Made by a program: the position numbers and the translations under genes. The notes below the pieces were generated by a model. That model had not been told where the DNA came from, ran no database searches, and saw only the letters and a list, made by a program, of their open reading frames with translations. This document shows, one piece after another, positions 1 to 6,323 of a stretch of DNA of 17,363 bases. The stretch is from Lentisphaeria bacterium. GTDB lineage: Bacteria; Verrucomicrobiota; Lentisphaeria; Oligosphaerales; JAFGRS01. Each line of letters opens with the position of its first letter. Position 1 is the first letter of the stretch. The stretch covers positions 1 through 17,363 of the forward strand of contig JAFGRS010000001.1 of assembly GCA_016935045.1 (NCBI GenBank), in the 5' to 3' direction.

Positions 1-27
1 AGGGGGCGCGGCCGCGCTCCCTCACCC

Positions 28-77
28 CGAATCGGCGCTCCACTGCCGCAAGGGCAGTGGCGGCGGGAAGCGATTCG
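28..77. other. Nested inverted repeat / potential hairpin
   Basis: The outer arms CGAATCG (28-34) and CGATTCG (71-77) are perfect reverse complements. Inside them, CCACTGCC (40-47) and GGCAGTGG (53-60) form a perfect 8-bp stem around a GCAAG loop. The inner stem would be very stable in RNA or as a DNA cruciform. No T run follows on either strand, so it is not a classical intrinsic terminator. It may be part of a dispersed repeat or a structured RNA; the sequence alone does not decide. Confidence 0.5.
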
Positions 78-239
78 ACGGATCTTGGAACAGCCCTGAT
101 CCTTACCCGGCATCCCGTCCGGTGGAACATGGGATGAAACCCGACAGGTCGGTGGAGTCGGCCGCCTGCCTGTTGTCGAGCGGCGGCAGACAGGTTCCCG
201 GCCGTCACACAGGTGCACCGGGTACGGCGGAGACCGCCG

Positions 240-278
240 GCTCCCTTCCCCTGGAGGGCGAAGCTCCCGCTGAGCCGA
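240..278 (+). repeat. Dispersed repeat R1, copy A (39 bp)
   Basis: This copy is identical over 39 bp to copy B at 301-339, giving a 61-bp period, and close to an inverted copy at 17246-17276. The core contains CTGGAGGGCGAAGCTCCCGC. GGAG and CTCC within the core can pair, so the unit has some hairpin potential. Its presence in non-coding DNA at both window edges marks it as a dispersed element and not part of a gene. Confidence 0.85.
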
Positions 279-282
279 GAGT

Positions 283-300
283 GCCCGCGAGGCCGCGGGC
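283..300. other. Hairpin in the spacer between repeats A and B
   Basis: GCCCGCG (283-289) and CGCGGGC (294-300) are perfect 7-bp reverse complements around the loop AGGC. The structure fills most of the 22-bp spacer between the two R1 copies. The 12-mer GTGCCCGCGAGG at 281-292 recurs at 17115-17126 in the other gene-free edge, so the spacer also belongs to repeated material. Confidence 0.5.
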
Positions 301-339
301 GCTCCCTTCCCCTGGAGGGCGAAGCTCCCGCTGAGCCGA
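301..339 (+). repeat. Dispersed repeat R1, copy B (39 bp)
   Basis: Same 39-bp sequence and orientation as copy A at 240-278. The identity ends abruptly after CCGA, where A continues with GAG and B with TTT. Perfect identity suggests recent duplication or homogenisation. The epimerase stop codon lies about 50 bp further right. Confidence 0.85.
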
Positions 340-390
340 TTTCCGAGTCCTTCCCGTTTTCACCGAGGCATGACGTGCTTCCGCGGCTGG

Positions 391-1347
391 TCAACCGTCC
401 CCGGGGCCGGCGGATTTGCGTCCGTGTTCCCCGGCGTATTCCGTGGCATAGGCGCGGACGGTTTCCAGCAGGCCCTGCTCGAAGGTGTACTCCGGCGCGC
501 AGCCGGTGGCGCGCAAGCGTGCCACCGAGGCGACCGAATGGCGGATGTCGCCGGGTCTCTCGGGCAGGTGGCGTATGGGGCTGGACGATCCGGTCAGCCG
601 CACCACCGTATGTGCCAGGCTGTTGACGGTCAGGGCGCCGCCATAGGCGACATTGACCGTCCCCGTGATGTCGTGGGTTGCCGCGTGTACGTTGGCGGCC
701 ACCACATCCTTCACGTAGACGAAATCGCGGGTCTGCTCGCCATCGCCGAACACGTCCAGGGGATCGCCGGCCAGGGCCTTGGCGAGGAAGATCGGTACGG
801 CCGCCGCATAGGGGCTGGCGGGGTCCTGGCGCGGTCCGAAGACGTTGAAGTAGCGCAGGCAGGCGGTGGGCAGCCGGCCTTCGCGGGTGAACAGGGCACA
901 GGAGTATTCCCCGGACAGCTTGGTGATGGCGTAGGGGCTCCTGGGTTCGGGCTGCATGTTTTCGGACTTCGGCGTCTGGGGGTTGTCGCCGTAGACCGCG
1001 GCCGAACTGCTGAAGCAGAGCTTGCGCACCCCGGCCGCGGCGGCCTCTTCGAGGACGACGAGTGTGCCGATGGTGTTGACCCGGGTGTACTCGACGGGTT
1101 TGCGCATCGATTCGGGGACGCTGATGAGGGCCGCGAGGTGGAAGACCAGGTCGGCGTCCCGCACGGCCCGACGGACGAGGTCACGGTCACAGATCGAGCC
1201 CCGGAACAGCTCCGCGTCGAGGCCCTCGAGGTTGCGCTCCCGGCCGCTGTGGAAGTTGTCCAGGACGCGCACCTGCGCCTTGCCCTGGAAGTGGGCCGCG
1301 ATGTGGCTGCCGATGAAACCCGCCCCCCCGGTCACCAGAACGGTCAT
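391..1347 (-). CDS. NAD-dependent epimerase/dehydratase (UDP-glucose 4-epimerase-like)
   Basis: A 318-residue extended short-chain dehydrogenase of the sugar-nucleotide epimerase type, expected to be cytoplasmic and to interconvert UDP-hexoses or UDP-N-acetylhexosamines. The N-terminus MTVLVTGGAGFIGSH carries the NAD-binding GGAGFIG motif (residues 7-13). The catalytic set is also present: the SSSAAVYG segment near 113-120 and YAITK (Y139, K143), followed by RYFNVFGPRQ and a substrate-binding C-terminal half. The start is chosen because GGAGG lies 8 nt upstream (1356-1360) and the open frame above it is unrelated sequence. It sits 47 bp behind the GH20-like gene and is probably cotranscribed with it. 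About 318 residues is normal for the family. The exact substrate (glucose/galactose, GlcNAc/GalNAc or uronate) cannot be settled by eye. Confidence 0.9.
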   Translation of the reverse strand: MTVLVTGGAGFIGSHIAAHFQGKAQVRVLDNFHSGRERNLEGLDAELFRGSICDRDLVRRAVRDADLVFHLAALISVPESMRKPVEYTRVNTIGTLVVLEEAAAAGVRKLCFSSSAAVYGDNPQTPKSENMQPEPRSPYAITKLSGEYSCALFTREGRLPTACLRYFNVFGPRQDPASPYAAAVPIFLAKALAGDPLDVFGDGEQTRDFVYVKDVVAANVHAATHDITGTVNVAYGGALTVNSLAHTVVRLTGSSSPIRHLPERPGDIRHSVASVARLRATGCAPEYTFEQGLLETVRAYATEYAGEHGRKSAGPGDG

Positions 1348-1394
1348 GAATCCTGCCTCCACTCCGCCCACCCGAAGCCGACGCGCGCCGACCT

Positions 1395-3494
1395 TCAGGC
1401 CACCGTCCAGCGCAGCTCGCCACCCGCCCGGATGTCCCCGGCGAGCTGTTCGAGGAAGCGCAGGAGGACGCTCAGGCTCTGCAGGCATGCCGGCGCGACC
1501 CAATCGGGTTTTCCCTTCTCGACGACGGCCATTGCGGCCAGCAGGGTCTCCGTTGCCGCCGCGCATTCTGCCGCCGCAGCGGCCGGGAGTGTTCCCTGGC
1601 GCAGGGCCACGAGGAAGGCGAAGGTCCGGGCCACGGCGCGGATGCGGGCCGCGTCGGCGGCGAGGCTGAGGGCGCAGGCTTTGGCGGTGGATTCGAGGTC
1701 TTCGGCCTGGGCCACGCCGGCCAGGCTTTCCTGGGCGCGGGCGGCCGTGGCGGCGCAGGCGGCGAGTTGGGCCGCCGCGTCCACGCCCTCCAGCTTGCAC
1801 AGGCGCTCCAACGCCTCGCCCGGGTAGGGGCGTGGCCAGGGCAGGTCCTTGCCGCAGTAGGTGTAGGTATAGTGCCAGCAGGACGCCAGCGTCGGGAAGG
1901 CGGTCGCCGCCTGCACCACATCCTCGGCGGCGGCGAGGAAGGCGTTGCGGCCGGCGCCGAAACAGGCGGCCCAGCGCTCCTGGACCGCCGCGATGCCGCC
2001 GGGGTCCATGCCCGACCAGGCGCAGGACGCCAGCAGGGCTTCATGGTCCGTGTGGCCCGGATCGTGCACGGCATAGGACACGGCGCCGGTCGCCCCCTCC
2101 GCGAAGGCCATCTCCAACATCCGCGCGATGTTGGGCCGACGGTAGTCGTACCGGGACCAGTTGAAGTAACACGTCATCGGCGCCACCCAGCCCTCGATGC
2201 CCTTTTCCGCACCCAGGCGCACGTGCGTCTTGTCGTTGAGAGCATCGTTGCTGTACCACCACCAGTGCAGAATCAGGCGGTCCTTGAGTCCGGCTTCTTC
2301 GAGGGCCCGGAGGAAGGCATCGTCCAGGATGTCCATATGGCGGGTGAGCTGGTCATTCCACATGACCACTTTGCCGACGCCCTTGTCGGTGAGCATGCGG
2401 ACCAGCCAGAGGATGTAGTCGCGCAGGTTTTCTTCCCTGCCGCGGGCGGTGGAGACGGGCGCCTCGCACCAGGGGCTGGCTGTCCTGTGGGGATCGTCGG
2501 GATCGGGGTAGTCCGGCCACACTTCGTCCATCTGGATGTGGAAGAAATCGATGCCGGCGGGGAAAAAGCGTTCGATGATGGAGCCGTAGAATCCCTCGAT
2601 GAACTCCCGTGTGGCCGGGTCCGCGATGGAGTAGCCCACACCCCGGGGGGACCCATCGGCGTCCTTGGCGGAGACCCGGGGCAGCAGTCTGGGGATCAGG
2701 GTATTGTGCCCGAGGCTGTTGACGAAGGGGATGACGGTGACGCCCTTTTCGCGTCCGTAGTTCACCACTTCCGCGAGGAAGTTGTCGCGGAACATGGGGG
2801 CCTCGTAGGTTTCCTCGCACCATTCCTTGCGGGCGGGAGAGTACCAGGTCAGGCGGTGTTCCTTGCGCAGGTCTTCGTGGCCCGGCACGGGGACCTGGAG
2901 GAACTCGGTCGGGGCGCCCTCGAAGCGGCAGTTTCCCCAGCAGCCGTAGAGGCCGATACCGAGACGGTTCAGCTTGAGCGTGCTGAGGCGGTCGATGAGG
3001 GTGCACCAGTCCGGCAGCACCATCCGGTCCGGTCCCCACTTGCTCTCCACGAAGATGCCTCGGTTGGGGAGTGCGGGCCAGTCGCGGATACGCAGGTTGG
3101 GCGGACGGCAGCCGTTCGCGAAGGCGCGGAAGATGGCCCCGAGCGTCTGCGTGGCCCACAGGGCCCCCGACTGCCCCGGCGTGCGGATGAACACCAGGCT
3201 CCCACGCAGCTCCAGCTCGTAGTACTCCGGCCGGGCGGCCTCGGGAACATCCCCCAGCTCGAAGGCGTCCTCGGGCGCCACTGTTGCTTCGATGACATAT
3301 TTCTTCTTGTTGGCAACCACCCGGACTCCCGCCTCCGTCAGGATGCCGCGCATGGCCTTCCGCTGCAGGGGCAGCACATTGTTGGTGGCCAGACGCACGT
3401 CCTGCGACAGGTCCGTCTCTCCACCCGTGAGCACGACCTCCCTGGGATCGGGAAACAACCCCGGAACCGCAAGCCGGGCCTCCATGCTAGACAT
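1395..3494 (-). CDS. GH20-family beta-N-acetylhexosaminidase-like glycoside hydrolase
   Basis: A 699-residue protein resembling glycoside hydrolase family 20. An N-terminal alpha/beta domain (about 15-135) leads into a TIM barrel beginning near RDWPALPNRGIFVE (137-150). The catalytic acidic pair appears as HIQMDE, with D323 and E324. In the family, Asp orients the substrate N-acetyl group and Glu is the acid/base. The usual HxGGDE has Gln-Met in place of Gly-Gly here. Further barrel features are VMWND (377-381) and the aromatic patch HWWWY (410-414). Residues from about 500 to the end are Ala-rich and helical. No signal peptide is visible, so it is probably cytoplasmic and would act on imported oligosaccharides. 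The start is fixed by AGGAGGT at 3503-3509, 8 nt upstream. It precedes the epimerase by 47 bp. Family membership is likely; the exact substrate is unknown. Confidence 0.82.
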   Translation of the reverse strand: MSSMEARLAVPGLFPDPREVVLTGGETDLSQDVRLATNNVLPLQRKAMRGILTEAGVRVVANKKKYVIEATVAPEDAFELGDVPEAARPEYYELELRGSLVFIRTPGQSGALWATQTLGAIFRAFANGCRPPNLRIRDWPALPNRGIFVESKWGPDRMVLPDWCTLIDRLSTLKLNRLGIGLYGCWGNCRFEGAPTEFLQVPVPGHEDLRKEHRLTWYSPARKEWCEETYEAPMFRDNFLAEVVNYGREKGVTVIPFVNSLGHNTLIPRLLPRVSAKDADGSPRGVGYSIADPATREFIEGFYGSIIERFFPAGIDFFHIQMDEVWPDYPDPDDPHRTASPWCEAPVSTARGREENLRDYILWLVRMLTDKGVGKVVMWNDQLTRHMDILDDAFLRALEEAGLKDRLILHWWWYSNDALNDKTHVRLGAEKGIEGWVAPMTCYFNWSRYDYRRPNIARMLEMAFAEGATGAVSYAVHDPGHTDHEALLASCAWSGMDPGGIAAVQERWAACFGAGRNAFLAAAEDVVQAATAFPTLASCWHYTYTYCGKDLPWPRPYPGEALERLCKLEGVDAAAQLAACAATAARAQESLAGVAQAEDLESTAKACALSLAADAARIRAVARTFAFLVALRQGTLPAAAAAECAAATETLLAAMAVVEKGKPDWVAPACLQSLSVLLRFLEQLAGDIRAGGELRWTVA

Positions 3495-3625
3495 GACAGA
3501 CGACCTCCTGACACCTCAACACAGCAACAGCATGCACACGGCAACCCAAAGGTCCCGCGCGCATCCCGCAACCGCCGCTACGGCTCGGGGGACAAGGAAC
3601 CCCACCGGCCACACACACTCATAGT

Positions 3626-3654
3626 AACATACTGCGGAAGTCGACACCCGGCAA
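3626..3654 (-). promoter_or_regulatory. Candidate sigma70-type promoter for the GH20/epimerase unit
   Basis: On the minus strand, TTGCCG (3654-3649) and TATGTT (3631-3626) are separated by exactly 17 bp, each matching the consensus at 4 of 6 positions. The element lies just beyond the rhamnulokinase stop codon, inside the 164-bp gap 3495-3658, in an AT-richer pocket of very GC-rich DNA. It would give a leader of roughly 125 nt before the GH20-like gene. The overlapping TACTAT is an alternative -10. The prediction rests on hexamer similarity only. Confidence 0.3.
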
Positions 3655-3658
3655 CGGC

Positions 3659-5128
3659 TTACTGGAACAACTGCCGGTATCTGGCGTATCCCTGCTCCCA
3701 GAGGTCCCCATCCCGGGGCAGATACCGGCGTGTTTCGGTGGAGTTGCGGATGACGTCCCTGGCCTCTTCAAGGGAAGCGATATCGCCGGTGGCCATGGCC
3801 TGGGCGACCAGGTTGCCCATGGCGGTGGCCTCGACGGGTCCGGCGATGACGGATCGGTGCACGGCGTTGGCGGTGAACTGGCTGAGGATCACGTTTTTGC
3901 AGCCTCCGCCGACGAGGTGGAGGACGTCGACGGGCCGGCCCGTGATGGCGGCGATTTCGTCCAGGGCGAGGCGGTAGCGCAGGGCCAGGGAGTCCAGGGC
4001 GCAGCGCATGATCTGGCCCGGGGTTTCCGGCGCCGGCTGCCCGCTGTCGCGGCAGAACGCGGCGATGCGTTCGGGCATGTTTCCGGGGGCGAGGAAGGTC
4101 TCCGCGTTGGGGTTGATGAGGGAGCGGAAGGGTTCGGCGGCGACGGCCATTTCGTCCATTTCGTCGAAGGTGAAGGTCTTACCCTGTCGCTGCCATTCGT
4201 GCCGGCATTCCTGTATCAGCCACAGTCCCATGATGTTCTTGAGGAAGCGGATGCGGTTGGCGAGTCCACCCTCGTTGGTGTAGTTGGCGGCCTGCGCGGC
4301 CTCGGTGGTGAGGGGTTCGGTCCTCTCGGTGCCCAGGAGGCTCCAGGTGCCGCTGCTGAGGTAGGCCCAGCGGCTGTCCGGGTCTGCCGGCACCGCGGCC
4401 ACGGCCGAGGCGGTGTCGTGGCTGCCGGCGAGGATCACGGGTATGGGGGCGCAGTTGAGTTCCTCGCAGACGGCTGGCCGCAGGTTGCCGACGACGGTGC
4501 AGGGGGGGACGATGGGCGGGAAGAGGCTGCGGGGCAGCCCCAGTGCCTCGATGATGTCCCAGGCCCAGGTTCGGGCGTAGGGGTCGTAGAGTTGGGACGT
4601 TGTGGCGATGGTGTACTCGGCGCTGACGTTCCCGGAAAGGAGGTAGGTGAGGGCATTGGGGATAAAGAGGAGGGTTTTTGCGACTTCGAGGGCGGGGTCT
4701 CCGTCCCGGACCATAGCCGCCAGTTGGAAGACGGTGTTGAGGCTCATGAACTGGATGCCGGTGCGGCGATAGAGGACATCCCTGGCGACCCTCTCGAAGG
4801 CCCACGGCAGAATGTCGGCGGTGCGGGCGTCGCGATAGTGGCGCGGGAAACCGGCGATGTTCCCCTGCCGATCCAGGAGGGCATAGTCCACGCCCCAGGT
4901 GTCCACGGCCATGCCCGCCAGCTCCACCCCCTCCCGAACCGCCTTCGAGAGGCCCGTCTTGAGTTCCGCGAAAAGGCCGAGGAGATTCCAGAACAGTCCG
5001 CCGTTGACATCGATGCCGCCGTTCTCGAAGCGGTGCAGTTCCCTGAGTTCGATGCGGCCGTCCGCCAGGGTCCCCAGAATGGCCCGACCACTCGAGGCCC
5101 CGAGATCAAAGGCGAGATAATGCTTCAT
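3659..5128 (-). CDS. rhaB: Rhamnulokinase (FGGY carbohydrate kinase)
   Basis: A 489-residue FGGY-family sugar kinase, best matched to rhamnulokinase, which phosphorylates L-rhamnulose with ATP to L-rhamnulose 1-phosphate in the cytoplasm. The N-terminal phosphate-binding segment is AFDLGASSGRA (6-16), and DTWGVDYALLD (76-86) is typical of RhaB. GSHDTASAV (235-243) supplies the likely catalytic base D238, SSGTWSLLGTE lies at 258-268, and the C-terminal ATP-site motif is HLVGGGCKN. Length matches bacterial RhaB of about 490 residues. A GTG codon 18 nt further upstream is also in frame, but the ATG at 5128 gives the canonical N-terminus, with a CAGGGG ribosome-binding site about 10 nt upstream. 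No rhamnose isomerase or rhamnulose-phosphate aldolase is in the window. Specificity for another deoxy-ketose such as fuculose is possible but less likely. Confidence 0.88.
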   Translation of the reverse strand: MKHYLAFDLGASSGRAILGTLADGRIELRELHRFENGGIDVNGGLFWNLLGLFAELKTGLSKAVREGVELAGMAVDTWGVDYALLDRQGNIAGFPRHYRDARTADILPWAFERVARDVLYRRTGIQFMSLNTVFQLAAMVRDGDPALEVAKTLLFIPNALTYLLSGNVSAEYTIATTSQLYDPYARTWAWDIIEALGLPRSLFPPIVPPCTVVGNLRPAVCEELNCAPIPVILAGSHDTASAVAAVPADPDSRWAYLSSGTWSLLGTERTEPLTTEAAQAANYTNEGGLANRIRFLKNIMGLWLIQECRHEWQRQGKTFTFDEMDEMAVAAEPFRSLINPNAETFLAPGNMPERIAAFCRDSGQPAPETPGQIMRCALDSLALRYRLALDEIAAITGRPVDVLHLVGGGCKNVILSQFTANAVHRSVIAGPVEATAMGNLVAQAMATGDIASLEEARDVIRNSTETRRYLPRDGDLWEQGYARYRQLFQ

Positions 5129-5201
5129 AACCCGACACCCCTGCACGTCCTCGGACCGGTCCCGTGTGCCCGGGCGCTCTCCACCCGGAAGCTCGTCATC
5201 G

Positions 5202-5217
5202 GCCCCGGGCCCGGGGC
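5202..5217. other. Perfect 16-bp GC palindrome
   Basis: GCCCCGGGCCCGGGGC is its own reverse complement. It lies in the 177-bp gap between the metallophosphoesterase stop (5306) and the rhamnulokinase start (5128). In the direction of the flanking minus-strand genes no T run follows, so a classical terminator is not supported. It could be a weak stem-loop attenuating read-through or a chance GC palindrome. An AT pocket at about 5273-5280 on the upstream side may hold a rhamnulokinase promoter, but no convincing hexamer pair was seen. Confidence 0.3.
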
Positions 5218-5305
5218 TTTGCCGTCACACTGGATGATTCCCGGGAGAACCACACCGATGGGAAACCATGCTGTAATATGGCGCGGCGACGGGCTTTCGC
5301 CAGCC

Positions 5306-6175
5306 TCAGGAGACCGGCGCGAGGTCCGCTTCGACGGGGGGCCATCCCGCGGCGTCCCGGCGGCGGACATCGACGAAGAACTGGCGGAACCGGCACTCCT
5401 CGGGCAGCCAGTCCACCACACTGAAACAGCCGCTCAGGGTCAGCGAACCGGCACACACTTCGGCTCCCCCGCCCGCTTCCCAGCGGACGAAGGGGTGGTG
5501 GACGTGGCCGCAGAGGGACAGGCGGACGCGGCCGCTGCGCAGGTACTCGTAGAGGGCTTCGCTCTGTTCCAGCCGTCGTCGGCGGGGGAGGGGTCGTCCA
5601 TCGGCCTGGCGCAGGGGGAAGTGGCCCACCAGGACACAGGGGGAAGCCGGATCGCTGTCGCGAAGGTGTTCGGCCAGCCACTCCAGGGTGCCTGCCCCGA
5701 GGCGGCCGCTCGAGAGGGCGACGGGCATGGGCCGGGCTTCGTTGAGCAGCAGGAAGCGCACGCCTCCCAGGGCGATTTCGAGGGGCAGGTCCGCGATCTG
5801 CCAGCGGTTGCTGTTGAGGCCGCGGAAGGTCTCCTCGAAGGCGGTGCGGCAGGCGGCGTCGCGCACGTAATCGTCGTGATTGCCGGGGACATAGAGGAAG
5901 CGGTTGCCGTAGGCCAGGCGGAGGGGTTCCAGGAGACTGCGTGCCAGGCGGTGTTCCTCCGCGGAGCCGACGGTTGTGACGTCGCCGGTGCAGAGCACCA
6001 GCTCCGGCGCCAGCCGTCCGATCTCCGCGAAGGCCCGGTTGAGGTACTCCCGTCGGCAGTGCCAGGCGCGTCGCAGGACCCAGTTCAGGACTCCGAACAG
6101 GCGCTTGTCCAGCAGCGCCCCGGGGGAACGCGGCAGGCGGGTGACGTGGACATCGGAGATATGAACAATGCGCAT
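5306..6175 (-). CDS. Calcineurin-like metallophosphoesterase
   Basis: A 289-residue binuclear metallophosphoesterase with the complete motif series. These are DVH (D8, H10), GDV (D65), GNHD (N99-D101), GHF (H185) and GHVHHP (H224, H226). These residues coordinate two divalent metals and hydrolyse phosphomono- or diesters; the natural substrate cannot be read from the sequence. The family includes cyclic-nucleotide phosphodiesterases of the CpdA type and various phosphatases. The chosen ATG gives the canonical MRIVHISDVH start but lacks a clear ribosome-binding site. An alternative ATG at 6262 adds 29 low-complexity residues (Gly, Ala, Pro, Ser). No signal peptide or membrane segment is evident. 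It lies between the kinase and rhamnulokinase with gaps of 148 and 177 bp, so membership of one operon is uncertain. Confidence 0.87.
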   Translation of the reverse strand: MRIVHISDVHVTRLPRSPGALLDKRLFGVLNWVLRRAWHCRREYLNRAFAEIGRLAPELVLCTGDVTTVGSAEEHRLARSLLEPLRLAYGNRFLYVPGNHDDYVRDAACRTAFEETFRGLNSNRWQIADLPLEIALGGVRFLLLNEARPMPVALSSGRLGAGTLEWLAEHLRDSDPASPCVLVGHFPLRQADGRPLPRRRRLEQSEALYEYLRSGRVRLSLCGHVHHPFVRWEAGGGAEVCAGSLTLSGCFSVVDWLPEECRFRQFFVDVRRRDAAGWPPVEADLAPVS

Positions 6176-6323
6176 AGGCGTTTCGGAATCGGCGCCCGCG
6201 GCGCCCGACGGCTTCGATGCGCCCGGCAACCCCCGCGTTCCCGCGCCGGCGGAGACCGGCATGGTGGGCGTGAGCCTGCACTCGGCGGCACCATCGGGGA
6301 ACGTGGCTCGGGCCGCGGGGCGC

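Larger units (their letters stand above)
1..390. other. Gene-free left edge with hairpins and dispersed repeats
   Basis: I see no credible gene here. Open frames exist, but their products are low-complexity translations of GC-rich repeat DNA, for example the repeated peptide PLEGEAPAEP encoded by the two 39-bp repeats. The stretch lies downstream of the epimerase stop codon at 391-393. It contains a nested hairpin near 28-77, a pair of identical repeats at 240-278 and 301-339, and a small hairpin between them. I saw no oligo-T terminator for the epimerase operon. Confidence 0.7.

Noticed and set aside
122..334. Small ORF encoding a PLEGEAPAEP-type peptide
   Set aside because: The peptide is a translation of dispersed repeat R1, repeats in two frames, and lacks a ribosome-binding site.
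240..339. Possible CRISPR array (two identical repeats with a spacer)
   Set aside because: Only two repeats, a 22-bp spacer that is itself a GC hairpin, a dispersed inverted copy far away, and no cas genes.
5202..5217. Intrinsic terminator for the metallophosphoesterase
   Set aside because: The palindrome is perfect, but in the gene's direction no T tract follows. The only short T run follows in the opposite direction, where no gene reads in.
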